Shown one piece after another: positions 28,891 through 36,812 of a DNA stretch of 64,000 bases. Position 1 is the first letter of the stretch. Each line of letters begins with the position of its first letter. The DNA comes from Eubacteriaceae bacterium (GTDB lineage Bacteria > Bacillota > Clostridia > Lachnospirales > Lachnospiraceae). A model generated the notes under the pieces. That model did not search any database. It was not told the origin of the DNA and worked only from the letters and a program-made list of their open reading frames with translations. Location: assembly GCA_902362455.1 (NCBI GenBank), contig CABIWJ010000003.1, positions 154,380-218,379 on the forward strand. Reading direction: 5' to 3'. The position numbers and the translations under genes are program-made.

Positions 28891-29889
28891 CTATCTCGCT
28901 TTTTCCTTTGCGTCATATACAAGCTGCGGCTCTGCAACGATACCATCAAGGCTCTTGTTCGGTGTATCTGTTGCAAGCGTGAGTTTTCTTAAATCTTTAT
29001 CATAGTGATACACCTGATTGGAAAGTCGTTCTTCCAATGCCACCTTCTGCATATTCACCTCTGCCACCATCTGTGCAAGCTCCTCCGGATCTGTCAGTTC
29101 AGTGGACACCGCAAGAACTTCGTGCACACTTGAAGGCAGGATATACAGATCACTTTCAAGGTTTTCTGCCAGTTCGTGAAGCTCATTCTCATAAAGCATT
29201 GATACTGCACCGTCAATTCCCCTGTTATTGGAGATTATCCACAGAGTCTGCTCCGGTGGAACTTCCCTGATCATCATCTCTGCTATCTCCTCCGGCATCC
29301 CGTCACTTAAAAACATCTCTTTCATAACATCATTCATATTTCTTATTCTTGGCGGTAAGATTCTTCTTGTGTTTTCAGCCGCATATTTAAAAAGCTGCTC
29401 CTCATTCATTCCAAGTCTTTCCGCAAGGCTGTTCGTAACCTTTATACTCTGAATACTTTCAGCATCCGCATTTATCACAAGTTTATAGATAATGGAAAGA
29501 TCCTGAAATTCTCTGTGTGGCACCTGCTCCAGAAATGACCTGTTCTGTTCCGTATTGATAAGCTGGAATACTACCTTTTCATTGGCATCTTTGTATAAGC
29601 TGTCAACATCAACAACTTGTGGTGTCTTTGCAAACTCCATTGCCATAAGGTCACATGCCGCCATCAGTGTTTCCTCCAGATCACCACAGTTCTGATATTT
29701 CTCATACATATCGTTGATATAAATAGTAGGAGAAATATTAGTATCTTTGCCTCTGATACTGATACCGTCATAGGTCATATTTACCTTTTCCACAGGCATA
29801 ACTACAAGCTCCATACCTTTGAAGTTATCCGGCATATAGTCCATAAACTTCTCTTTTACTACTTCCTTAAAAATCTCATAATTCATCAT
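28891..29889 (-). CDS. DUF5688-family protein
   Basis: A 332-residue acidic soluble protein. Features include N-Y-E-I-F-K-E-V-V-K-E-K at the N-terminus, the central N-T-R-R-I-L-P-P-R segment, and P-P-E-Q-T-L-W-I-I-S-N-N-R-G-I-D-G-A near residue 215-235, which is the usual DUF5688 layout. Common in Firmicute conjugative elements, function unknown. GGAGG stands 13 bases before the first ATG and 16 before the second. A strong terminator-like hairpin lies just upstream, so its expression may be attenuated. Confidence 0.8.
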   Translation of the reverse strand: MMNYEIFKEVVKEKFMDYMPDNFKGMELVVMPVEKVNMTYDGISIRGKDTNISPTIYINDMYEKYQNCGDLEETLMAACDLMAMEFAKTPQVVDVDSLYKDANEKVVFQLINTEQNRSFLEQVPHREFQDLSIIYKLVINADAESIQSIKVTNSLAERLGMNEEQLFKYAAENTRRILPPRIRNMNDVMKEMFLSDGMPEEIAEMMIREVPPEQTLWIISNNRGIDGAVSMLYENELHELAENLESDLYILPSSVHEVLAVSTELTDPEELAQMVAEVNMQKVALEERLSNQVYHYDKDLRKLTLATDTPNKSLDGIVAEPQLVYDAKEKAR

Positions 29890-29908
29890 ATCTGCTTATC
29901 CTCCAAAC

Positions 29909-29952
29909 AAAAAAAGCGGGGGAACATAAGTCATTGGCTTACATTCCCCCGC
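29909..29952 (-). terminator. Strong hairpin plus T-run upstream of the DUF5688 gene
   Basis: GCGGGGGAA-CATAAG (29916-29930) pairs with CTTACA-TTCCCCCGC (29938-29952) with one mismatched step. On the minus strand it is followed by seven Ts. It stands inside the operon between the parR-side genes and the DUF5688 gene. A nine-codon frame (MHRIRDCPE, with AAGGAGG) ends just upstream, which could be a leader peptide. Confidence 0.75.
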
Positions 29953-30038
29953 AAGGTTGATTGTTTTTATTTTCTCTTTGATATACCCATCAGCTCATTC
30001 CGGACAATCCCGTATTCTGTGCATTTTAACCTCCTTGA

Positions 30039-30122
30039 TTATAACAATTTCTTAAATTTAAAGAAATACTTCACAAGTCTTCTGTTTTTCCTGTAAGCAG
30101 GAAAGAAGCCTTTTACCTCCAT
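30039..30122 (-). CDS. Possible basic peptide, 27 aa
   Basis: An ATG at 30122 has GGGAGG seven bases upstream and encodes a 27-residue, strongly basic, aromatic peptide ending Y-F-F-K-F-K-K-L-L. The adjacent hydrophobic 57-residue gene lies 14 bases upstream. It may be a real small protein or a chance frame in a spacer; the ribosome site is its main support. Confidence 0.4.
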   Translation of the reverse strand: MEVKGFFPAYRKNRRLVKYFFKFKKLL

Positions 30123-30136
30123 AGTCTCACCTCCCC

Positions 30137-30310
30137 TCAAAATGTTCCCATTCTTACGAATGAAAGAAATACTCTTGCTACCAGACAGAATAGAAGAAGA
30201 ACTAACCTGACAAATCCCAAGAACAGCTTGAATGCTCCAAGAACAATTTTCAGCATCCACTTGAGTAGCTGTAAAACAGCGGTTCCTACGGCTCCTGCAA
30301 TTCTTCTCAT
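30137..30310 (-). CDS. Small hydrophobic membrane protein, 57 aa
   Basis: MRRIAGAVGTAVLQLL starts at 30310 with AAGGAG upstream; a longer frame to 30337 lacks a site. Almost the whole chain is hydrophobic with Arg/Lys every 8-12 residues, giving two short or one long membrane-embedded amphipathic helix. It follows parR by five bases. Possible roles are a small holin-like or membrane-tether peptide; nothing decides. Confidence 0.6.
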   Translation of the reverse strand: MRRIAGAVGTAVLQLLKWMLKIVLGAFKLFLGFVRLVLLLFCLVARVFLSFVRMGTF

Positions 30311-30315
30311 AATAA

Positions 30316-30756
30316 TCAATCTCCTTTCAACATCCATCCCATTGCCAATCCTGCAACATCTGAATCATTCATAACATCTTCTTCCGGCTGTTCTTCCATA
30401 TCTTCCTGTGGGTTTGCAATCACTACCGGCTGGCTGTTCTTCACTCCCGCCAAAGCTCCCCCAAGTAAAGAAATGACCTCTTTTCTTGCCTCACTCATTG
30501 CAGAATACTCAATTTCCTTTTTTATCTTTTCTATCTCGTCCCTCGTTACAAACTGTTCATATCTCTTTTCCTCTTTGGAGGGAATATCATCCTCTCCATA
30601 GTGGTCAATATAAAACTCACAGGCTTCAATCAGGAACTGATTCTTTGACTTATATATCTTTGGATTAAGCCCCTTTATGACCTCATTGATTTTAGCGTGT
30701 TGAGGATTGAGCAGATTCAGTCGGAATGTGCTCTCCATAATATGCCTTCGTGCCAT
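30316..30756 (-). CDS. ParR-like centromere-binding protein
   Basis: A 146-residue protein encoded 11 bases after parM, the position of ParR in type II partition systems. Residues about 8-50 fit a ribbon-helix-helix (T-F-R-L-N-L-L-N-P and K-N-Q-F-L-I-E-A-C-E-F-Y-I). The C-terminal part is acidic and variable, ending G-W-M-L-K-G-D, which may contact ParM. Identification rests on this fold guess and on context. Confidence 0.75.
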   Translation of the reverse strand: MARRHIMESTFRLNLLNPQHAKINEVIKGLNPKIYKSKNQFLIEACEFYIDHYGEDDIPSKEEKRYEQFVTRDEIEKIKKEIEYSAMSEARKEVISLLGGALAGVKNSQPVVIANPQEDMEEQPEEDVMNDSDVAGLAMGWMLKGD

Positions 30757-30767
30757 ATGACTACCCC

Positions 30768-31688
30768 CTATGCAAGTCTCTTAGCAGTTTTCAATCCCAT
30801 AATGGCAAGCTGTTCATATCCTCTGGCATTTGCCTTTACATCAAGGATATAAGAGATATTCTTTGCTTCGTGATTGCTGAAATTCTTCATTACCACTGCC
30901 CCGCCACCTACAAATACAATCGGTGTAGTTTTAAGGTTATAACCAAACTCACGGATTGAGTTATATACCTTTTCAACAAAGTCCTCTATCTCAGCCTTGA
31001 TAATCGCAAGGTATTCATCATCTATATCAGACCTGCCATATCGCATAATATTCTGGATTTCTGTTTCATCAACTTCCCCATTGAGCTGTCTTACACACTG
31101 CTCATTGATAGAACGCATACAGGTAATAAGTCCTCTTGGCACAGTAACACACTTTGATTCGTCCGGTGACTTGTTAATCACGGGCATAATATCTATTGTC
31201 CAGCTACCGATATCAACAACCAGCGTTTTCTTTGCCATAGTCGGTATCTTGTCAACCACAGCCGCATAGCACTGTGGGAATACCGCCACATCGTCAATCT
31301 CAATATGGTATGCTTCATTTTCATATCTGAAATCAACACGCTTATTCTTGGTCAGGTATTTAATAAAGTTATTTCTCTCTGCTCCAAATCGGGTAAGTGG
31401 AAGTCCTACTGCAAGAAATACCTTTGCATCTGACAATCCTCTTTTCTTCAATTCCTTTGCGACTGCTGCCAGTGTCAAAAGATAAAAGCTGTCATCTTCA
31501 ACCTTTGTATCTTTCACTTCCTGCCTTACTGTTCCAATCTTGTAATACTTACCGTCGTACTCAAGAACATCTCCAAAAAGTGCCGGAGTAGTTGTAATCT
31601 CCTTTACCCCTGTGACAAATACCTGAGTTACGGTTTTCATCATTGACCAGCCGTGATCAATTCCTATTACCTCTAACTTGTTATTCAT
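30768..31688 (-). CDS. parM: ParM/StbA actin-like segregation ATPase
   Basis: A 306-residue actin-like ATPase. I start it at MNNKLEVIG because GGAGG is nine bases upstream. Phosphate-1 motif is I-G-I-D-H-G-W-S (about 6-13), phosphate-2 is V-V-D-I-G-S-W-T-I-D (about 157-166), and the adenosine motif is F-V-G-G-G-A-V (about 257-263). ParM filaments push DNA copies apart, using ParR bound to a centromere. On an ICE this implies an extrachromosomal, replicating phase that needs segregation. Confidence 0.9.
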   Translation of the reverse strand: MNNKLEVIGIDHGWSMMKTVTQVFVTGVKEITTTPALFGDVLEYDGKYYKIGTVRQEVKDTKVEDDSFYLLTLAAVAKELKKRGLSDAKVFLAVGLPLTRFGAERNNFIKYLTKNKRVDFRYENEAYHIEIDDVAVFPQCYAAVVDKIPTMAKKTLVVDIGSWTIDIMPVINKSPDESKCVTVPRGLITCMRSINEQCVRQLNGEVDETEIQNIMRYGRSDIDDEYLAIIKAEIEDFVEKVYNSIREFGYNLKTTPIVFVGGGAVVMKNFSNHEAKNISYILDVKANARGYEQLAIMGLKTAKRLA

Positions 31689-32203
31689 TTTTCTGTTCCT
31701 CCAAATCTTACTAATTTTGTTCATACAGCTACCCGTACCTTTCGGTTTGTGTTTCTATCCTATTTTCCTTGTCTCTGAAAGATCTGCCAACGATTTATAT
31801 TCGATCACACTCTGCTCTTGCTTTCATAAGACAATACTTCCATATACAGCCACCTCTCTTTTTGCGAGATGACTTACATTCAGACCAAATCAGCTTCTTT
31901 TCTGCCATCTCCTGCTCATTTCCAATAAAAAAGGCAGGACAAACAGCCAGATACACTTTTCAGTGCAAAGCTAATTTAGTCCTACCTAAAATTATTACTA
32001 TTCAATTTTCACCTCTCTTGGGTACATAAAGCACACTCAGCCCATGAATCTGAACTGCTCTATGTAATGGTCATATTTCGGATTGATATGTCAGCGCTGC
32101 CCTATCCTGTACCGATTTAAAGGTATAAAAATAAGGACTAAATTAGTTCCAACCCCTTGATTTTACTGGGTTTCTTCTAACTTGTCCCAATTATAACTCA
32201 AGC
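31689..32203. other. ICE terminal non-coding region with a 13-bp inverted repeat
   Basis: About 510 bases without a supported gene. CTAATTTAGTCCT (31971-31983) is repeated in inverted form as AGGACTAAATTAG (32134-32146). The region lies between parM and the disrupted flavodoxin gene, so it should hold the element end, integrase arm sites and perhaps the ParR centromere. A 37-codon Cys-containing frame near 31,800-31,915 has its GGAG touching the ATG and is not called. Confidence 0.5.
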
Positions 32204-32656
32204 ACCAATATATACCGTATCATATGAATCCCAGTTATCAACTGTTGTAGACACCAGTTCCACATCTCTTAAGCTCTCATCATCATGTTCTCTTGACACC
32301 CTGCTGTCATCATCTGTCCAGTCAAGATCATCATCTGTATATGGCTCCATAGGCTCTATTTCAAACAGATCTGCCCCTGTAATTTTTGCTATCTTTTCAG
32401 CAACATCTTTTGTATTTCCTGAAGCTGAATAATATACAACCAATGTTTTTCCATTTCCTGTTGATGTATTTTCTGTTGTATCTGTAGTGTTTTCGGAATT
32501 TGTATCCGCTTCTTCATTTCCAGACTGATTTGTACTTGCAGACTGGCTGCCATTATTAGAAGCAGACTGGTTTGTATTGCTTGCTCCACATCCTGCCATC
32601 AAACCGATTGCCATGATGCATGTTAAGAGTACTGCTGCTATTTTCTTTGTTTTCAT
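32198..32656 (-). pseudogene. Flavodoxin-domain lipoprotein, cut by the ICE
   Basis: A 152-residue remnant. It begins with a lipoprotein signal (lipobox L-M-A-G-C, Cys about 23), a Ser/Thr/Asn-rich spacer, then the flavodoxin start K-T-L-V-V-Y-Y-S-A-S-G-N-T-K with its FMN phosphate loop. It ends at D-T-V-Y-I-G-A followed by a stop, where intact relatives continue I-G-x-P-x-W-W. The remaining half, about 70-80 residues including the flavin-stacking loop, is missing. The junction is near 32,203. Confidence 0.85.
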
Positions 32657-32701
32657 TCTAAGGTTACCTCCTGTCGTATAAAATGTTTGTCACGCTAATT
32701 T

Positions 32702-33334
32702 CTATCGGATGAAATTGGTAAATACAAAATCCGGTGCCTTTGGCATTTCAATTCCCATTTTTGTCGCAACATTTTTGCAGTTAATGAAATATGCCATATT
32801 GTTTCCAAGGATCTGCATAACCTGCATTCCTTCGAGGTCCTGTTTTACTTCATCCGGATTCGTCCCATGTACCATATTCCAATATCTCGATGTAATGATC
32901 GGCATCTGCATCAGACCAAAATATTTATTTACCTGGTCCCATGTGGCCGTTGTTCCGGCCCTTCTTGCTGAAATTACCACAGCGGCAGGTTTCAGGCGGA
33001 ATCTGTCTCCGCCACCGTTTAAATCGGCATAAAAGACTCTGTCCATAAAGGATGTGATTGCACCGCCTGCACCACCCCAGTGTACCGGAGTTCCAAATAC
33101 GAATCCGTCATAATCCCCTGCTATTTCCAGAAATTCATTCACGATATCATCCAGGATGCATTTATTTTTTTCCTGACATTTTCTGCAGGCAATACATCCT
33201 GAAATCGGCTTATTTCCAATCCAGAAAATATCTGTACTTATACCATTTTCATTTAATGCACTGGATACTTCACAAAGAGCTGTATAAGTACAGCCATTTT
33301 TGTGCGGACTGCCATTGACAAGTAATACTTTCAT
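32702..33334 (-). CDS. Flavodoxin-family NAD(P)H-dependent oxidoreductase
   Basis: A 210-residue protein of the FMN-reductase fold. K-V-L-L-V-N-G-S-P-H-K-N-G-C-T-Y (2-17) is the FMN phosphate loop. G-C-I-A-C-R-K-C-Q-E-K-N-K-C (about 46-59) is the Cys-rich insert of iron-sulfur flavoproteins. F-G-T-P-V-H-W-G-G-A (about 80-89) is the flavin loop. It probably reduces quinones or aromatic substrates in the cytoplasm. It lies 19 bases after the aldo/keto reductase gene, in the same operon. Confidence 0.88.
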   Translation of the reverse strand: MKVLLVNGSPHKNGCTYTALCEVSSALNENGISTDIFWIGNKPISGCIACRKCQEKNKCILDDIVNEFLEIAGDYDGFVFGTPVHWGGAGGAITSFMDRVFYADLNGGGDRFRLKPAAVVISARRAGTTATWDQVNKYFGLMQMPIITSRYWNMVHGTNPDEVKQDLEGMQVMQILGNNMAYFINCKNVATKMGIEMPKAPDFVFTNFIR

Positions 33335-33352
33335 TGATTTTTCCTCTTATGC

Positions 33353-34240
33353 TTACCAGTTCTTTTTTTCTTTTGAACTGTCATTATTCTTTTTTCTTTC
33401 CTCAACCATCTTCACGAACCATTCCACCATATTCGGATCCTGATGCGAGAAGAAGGAGCTTGTCTTCTTGTCCAGTTCTGCAATAGTCTTCATATCTTCG
33501 TCAGAAAGTGTGAAATCAAAAACATTAAAGTTTTCTTCCATTCTCTCAATGTGTGTTGATTTCGGAATAACCACTATCCCTCTCTGAATATGCCAGCGAA
33601 GCATAACCTGTGCCGGAGTCTTCTGATATTTTTCTGCAATCTCTGCGATGACAGGATTCTCAAAGGTGCCTCCTCTGCCCTCACCGAATGGTGCCCATGC
33701 TTCTAACCGAATATCATATTTGTCTGCCCATTCCTTCATCTCTTTCTGTTGATTGAAGATGTGGGTTTCCACCTGATTTACCATAGGTTTAATGCGGTTG
33801 AATGATGCAAAATCAACCATTCTGTCTACATAAAAGTTGGAAATTCCGATTGCTCTGATTTTTCCCTCATCGTACAGATCTTCCAATGCATGGTAAGCAC
33901 CGTAAGCATCTGAAAATGGCTGGTGAAGCAATACCAGATCCAGATAATCTGTCTTTAACTTTTTCATGGATTCAAGAACTGATTTCTTTGCTTCTTCATA
34001 TCCATAATGTTCAACCCACACCTTTGTTGTAAGGAAGATTTCTTCTCTTGGAATGCCTGACTTTTGGATTGCATTCCCAACCTCTTCCTCATTAAAATAA
34101 CTCTGTGCTGTATCAATCGCCCGGTATCCAACTTTTAAAGCATCAAGCACACATCTTTCACATTCCTCTTTTGTTACCTGATATACGCCATATCCCAGTA
34201 TTGGCATTTTTACACCATTATTTAATGAAATATATTCCAT
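33353..34240 (-). CDS. Aldo/keto reductase
   Basis: A 295-residue NADPH-dependent reductase, started at MEYISLNNG with AAGGAGG eight bases upstream. The catalytic tetrad is in the usual motifs: A-I-D-T-A-Q-S-Y (Asp, Tyr), L-T-T-K-V-W (Lys) and L-V-L-L-H-Q-P (His). The coenzyme loop is V-I-P-K-S-T-H near residue 245. It heads an operon with the flavodoxins; an operator-like motif lies about 80 bp upstream at 34,322-34,347. Confidence 0.93.
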   Translation of the reverse strand: MEYISLNNGVKMPILGYGVYQVTKEECERCVLDALKVGYRAIDTAQSYFNEEEVGNAIQKSGIPREEIFLTTKVWVEHYGYEEAKKSVLESMKKLKTDYLDLVLLHQPFSDAYGAYHALEDLYDEGKIRAIGISNFYVDRMVDFASFNRIKPMVNQVETHIFNQQKEMKEWADKYDIRLEAWAPFGEGRGGTFENPVIAEIAEKYQKTPAQVMLRWHIQRGIVVIPKSTHIERMEENFNVFDFTLSDEDMKTIAELDKKTSSFFSHQDPNMVEWFVKMVEERKKNNDSSKEKKNW

Positions 34241-34321
34241 TGTCGTATCCTCCTTGTTTTCTTTCATTCATTTTACATTCATACTATAATACTGATAGAT
34301 TCCTTTGAGAAGTTTCGATAA

Positions 34322-34347
34322 GTTTTTCAGTCTTAACCTTTCGGTTT
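34322..34347. promoter_or_regulatory. Operator-like motif upstream of the aldo/keto reductase
   Basis: The 26-bp sequence includes CAGTCTTAACC and TTTCGGTTT and matches 23 of 26 bases at 35,852-35,877. The core AACC-TTTM-GGTT is a small palindrome. It sits in the promoter region of the aldo/keto reductase gene. A LysR-type binding site is the simplest reading, given the LysR gene in the same cluster. Confidence 0.55.
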
Positions 34348-34357
34348 ATTCTGGTTC

Positions 34358-35284
34358 TTACTGATTGAACAGCCATCCCATAATTTCTTTGTCACGACAA
34401 AACAGATAGCCACCGCCATGCTGATAAGTGACCGGTGTTCCTTCAAAGTAATCTTTATCTTTTACATCCAGTACCACCAGTTTATCAATCTCTGATTCCG
34501 ATAATCCCTGTTCTTTGTAAAGCTCATGTATCTGCTGGTATGCCTCTTTAAAAGGTTCTGATCCATAGTATTCGTCGCTTTCGCCAATCACAAAATATAC
34601 CGGCGTTTTCATCTCCACAACCAGCTCATATGCACCATCCCACTGAGAGCTGCACATAAGTGCCGCTGTATATAATTCCGGCTGCTTTGCCAATACCAGT
34701 GACAGGGTTTCTCCTCCTCCGGAATAACCATTAATATATACTTTCGATGGATTAATAATATAATGCGTCAGAAAATACTGTGTCAGTTCAATTGTCTGAT
34801 CTGCTGATGTCTGTCCCCAGTCATTTAACTGTGGAGCTACAATAATCATATCGGTAATATACTTCTGTGCTTCAAATCCAAAATCTTCTGTCCGGATATT
34901 TTCTCCCACGCCCTGAAAATATAATCCCTGATATCCGGGTAATGTTACATATAGTGCATATTCCTTTGTCCCGTCATATGCATCCTGAATATATACATTG
35001 TAATGAATGTCCCCTTCATTTGGAGAATGAAGAACATTATCCAGGAGGAAGCCCCGGTATTCTTCGCTTCCCGGCGTAACATTTTCCAATTCATCTCCGG
35101 ATGTATTTTTTTCTGTATTTTCTTTTTTCTCATCTGTCTTCTGCTGTACGGTCTGTACCTGGTTTATTATTTGTTGATTCTTCTTTTCATCCCTGCCAGG
35201 TTTTGAAAAGTAGATATATACCATGATTACCATTGCTAAACTAACAACTCCAATAATTGTAAGTACTAATTTCCGCTTTTCCAT
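34358..35284 (-). CDS. Membrane-anchored alpha/beta hydrolase
   Basis: A 308-residue esterase-like enzyme held outside the cell by an N-terminal span (about 7-26). After a Lys/Glu/Asn-rich stalk, the hydrolase fold starts near residue 95. The nucleophile elbow is I-N-G-Y-S-G-G-G-E (Ser about 185); Asp in G-E-S-D-E-Y-Y and His in T-Y-Q-H-G-G-G-Y complete the triad. It resembles poly-hydroxybutyrate depolymerase-like esterases; the substrate is unknown. AAGGTGG precedes the ATG; it lies 17 bases after the DUF4405 gene. Confidence 0.87.
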   Translation of the reverse strand: MEKRKLVLTIIGVVSLAMVIMVYIYFSKPGRDEKKNQQIINQVQTVQQKTDEKKENTEKNTSGDELENVTPGSEEYRGFLLDNVLHSPNEGDIHYNVYIQDAYDGTKEYALYVTLPGYQGLYFQGVGENIRTEDFGFEAQKYITDMIIVAPQLNDWGQTSADQTIELTQYFLTHYIINPSKVYINGYSGGGETLSLVLAKQPELYTAALMCSSQWDGAYELVVEMKTPVYFVIGESDEYYGSEPFKEAYQQIHELYKEQGLSESEIDKLVVLDVKDKDYFEGTPVTYQHGGGYLFCRDKEIMGWLFNQ

Positions 35285-35301
35285 AAATACACCACCTTCT
35301 T

Positions 35302-35763
35302 TCAGTATGAACCTTTTCGTTTTCCCTTACCTGTTTTCTTTAGAAACACTCCACTATAATATCCAATAAATGCTATCAACATCATTACTGCCAGATAATC
35401 CAGCTGAAAAGGAAAGATCCCCTTTTCATAATCATAAAATACAAAATGCATCCTCATAATCAGATAATCTCCTATCTGTCTCCTGTAAAATGCATATAAA
35501 CCATAACCTGCAATTGTGGTTGCGACAGATCTTGCTGCCCATGTTCTGATGACGGATGGATATTCCCATAATCGTCCTGCCATTGCTACCGCTATATTCC
35601 AATGAAATCCGAGATGTAATGACATCACCACCAGTCCCCAGTATGCGCAAAACATATGTATCTGTCTGGCTGTTATATATGTTCCGGAAATCTTTATCCA
35701 TTTAAATATGTGATTTGACAATAATATTCCACTTATCATGGAACCCATTATAAGAATAAGCAT
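35302..35763 (-). CDS. DUF4405-type membrane protein, N-terminus possibly lost
   Basis: A 153-residue protein with four membrane spans and histidines in R-Q-I-H-M-F and L-H-L-G-F-H-W, the likely haem-binding pattern of DUF4405. A GGAGG ribosome site and ATG stand upstream at 35,784, opening six codons (MQIKTI) that end in TGA and run in the same frame straight into this ORF. So either the true start is the ATG at 35,763, reached by reinitiation, or one nonsense change (TGG to TGA, for example) split a 160-residue gene. Confidence 0.75.
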   Translation of the reverse strand: MLILIMGSMISGILLSNHIFKWIKISGTYITARQIHMFCAYWGLVVMSLHLGFHWNIAVAMAGRLWEYPSVIRTWAARSVATTIAGYGLYAFYRRQIGDYLIMRMHFVFYDYEKGIFPFQLDYLAVMMLIAFIGYYSGVFLKKTGKGKRKGSY

Positions 35764-35816
35764 TCATATTGTCTTTATCTGCATATAGTATCCTCCATTT
35801 TCACTTCAGCTAAAGT

Positions 35817-35856
35817 ATAACAAAACGAGACTCCATTAGAAGTCTCGTTTTGTTAT
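35817..35856. terminator. Bidirectional terminator after the LysR gene
   Basis: A perfect 16-bp stem, ATAACAAAACGAGACT and its complement, with an eight-base loop. The T-rich arms serve as the tail in either direction. It lies between the LysR stop and the DUF4405 operon. Confidence 0.8.
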
Positions 35857-35877
35857 TCAGTATTAACCTTTAGGTTT
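35852..35877. promoter_or_regulatory. Operator-like motif upstream of the DUF4405 operon
   Basis: Second copy of the 26-bp motif (CAGTATTAACC then TTTAGGTTT), 23 of 26 bases the same as 34,322-34,347. It stands between the LysR stop and the DUF4405/hydrolase operon and overlaps one arm of the terminator. Confidence 0.55.
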
Positions 35878-35898
35878 CTACTCGCATGTATTCAATTT

Positions 35899-36789
35899 TT
35901 ATTTTACCTTGTTAATAGCATTTATCAGCTGCTTAACCTTAATGGACGGTTTTTTCGAATGAAGAATTCCAAACGGCATAGTATAATCCCACTCTACTGG
36001 AATGATTCTGATCAGTGGATGAACACTTTCCCAGCTCTTGAATGCCAGTAATACCTCATTATTGTTTTCGCATCGGTTAAATGCTTCTACATTGTACAGA
36101 TTAAAGTCTACAATATTGATTTCAGGATGATTTTTCATCATATCATCCCTTAGCATATCGCCATAATAACTCCATCCTCTTTTCATGAGCATAAGATTTT
36201 CTCCAGCCAGATCATCAAGTGTAATTTTTTCTTTTTTTGCCAGCCTGTGATGAATTGATACCGCCACACAAAATGGTTCTCTTGAAATCTCAGTACCATC
36301 ACAGCCTCTGAGTTCAAGCATTGTTTCATCAAAGATTCCAGCTATCACATCAATATTCTTTCCCATATTAGCCAGTATCTCTCTTGCATTCTCTGGTGTA
36401 TTTTCAAATGTAATCAATTTAAACTTCATCTCCGGATATATTTTCTGTATCTTAGGCCAAAGTTCCACAAAAACTTCCGGTGGCGTCATCGGAGATATTC
36501 CAACACGAATGATTTCTTCATTATGATTCATTGCTTCCTGCGCCCGTATCAACGATTCTTTTGAATATTGAATCAGATATTTTGCATCCTGATAGAGCGA
36601 TTTACCAGCTTCCGTAATAATAAGACCTCTGTGTGTTCTTTCAAATAGTTGCAAATTTAAGCTGTTTTCCAAAGAATTTATCTGTTTAATAACCGCAGGT
36701 GCACTTATATATAATTCTTCTGCCGCTTTACTAAAACTTCCAGCTTCTACAACGCAGATAAATGTATCAAGTTGTGGATTATACATCAT
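35899..36789 (-). CDS. LysR-family transcriptional regulator
   Basis: A 296-residue LysR protein, started at MMYNPQLDTF with GAGGAG eight bases upstream. The winged helix-turn-helix is at about 5-62 (A-G-S-F-S-K-A-A-E-E-L-Y and P-A-V-I-K-Q-I-N-S-L-E). The effector domain follows from about 90. It sits next to the redox cluster in the same orientation and is the likely regulator of those genes through the 26-bp motif found twice nearby. The effector is unknown. Confidence 0.92.
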   Translation of the reverse strand: MMYNPQLDTFICVVEAGSFSKAAEELYISAPAVIKQINSLENSLNLQLFERTHRGLIITEAGKSLYQDAKYLIQYSKESLIRAQEAMNHNEEIIRVGISPMTPPEVFVELWPKIQKIYPEMKFKLITFENTPENAREILANMGKNIDVIAGIFDETMLELRGCDGTEISREPFCVAVSIHHRLAKKEKITLDDLAGENLMLMKRGWSYYGDMLRDDMMKNHPEINIVDFNLYNVEAFNRCENNNEVLLAFKSWESVHPLIRIIPVEWDYTMPFGILHSKKPSIKVKQLINAINKVK

Positions 36790-36812
36790 GTAATTCACTC
36801 CTCTTTGTAATT

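Noticed and set aside
29900..30030. Nine-codon frame MHRIRDCPE with AAGGAGG that could be extended through a TGA
   Set aside because: The extended frame would run through a clear terminator hairpin. It is mentioned only as a possible leader peptide; TGA readthrough has no support.
31800..31915. 37-codon minus-strand frame with several cysteines near the ICE end
   Set aside because: Its GGAG touches the ATG and no related protein is recognised.
35764..35766. TGA as a selenocysteine codon in the DUF4405 gene
   Set aside because: No SECIS-like hairpin directly after it and no known selenoprotein family; nonsense change or restart is simpler.
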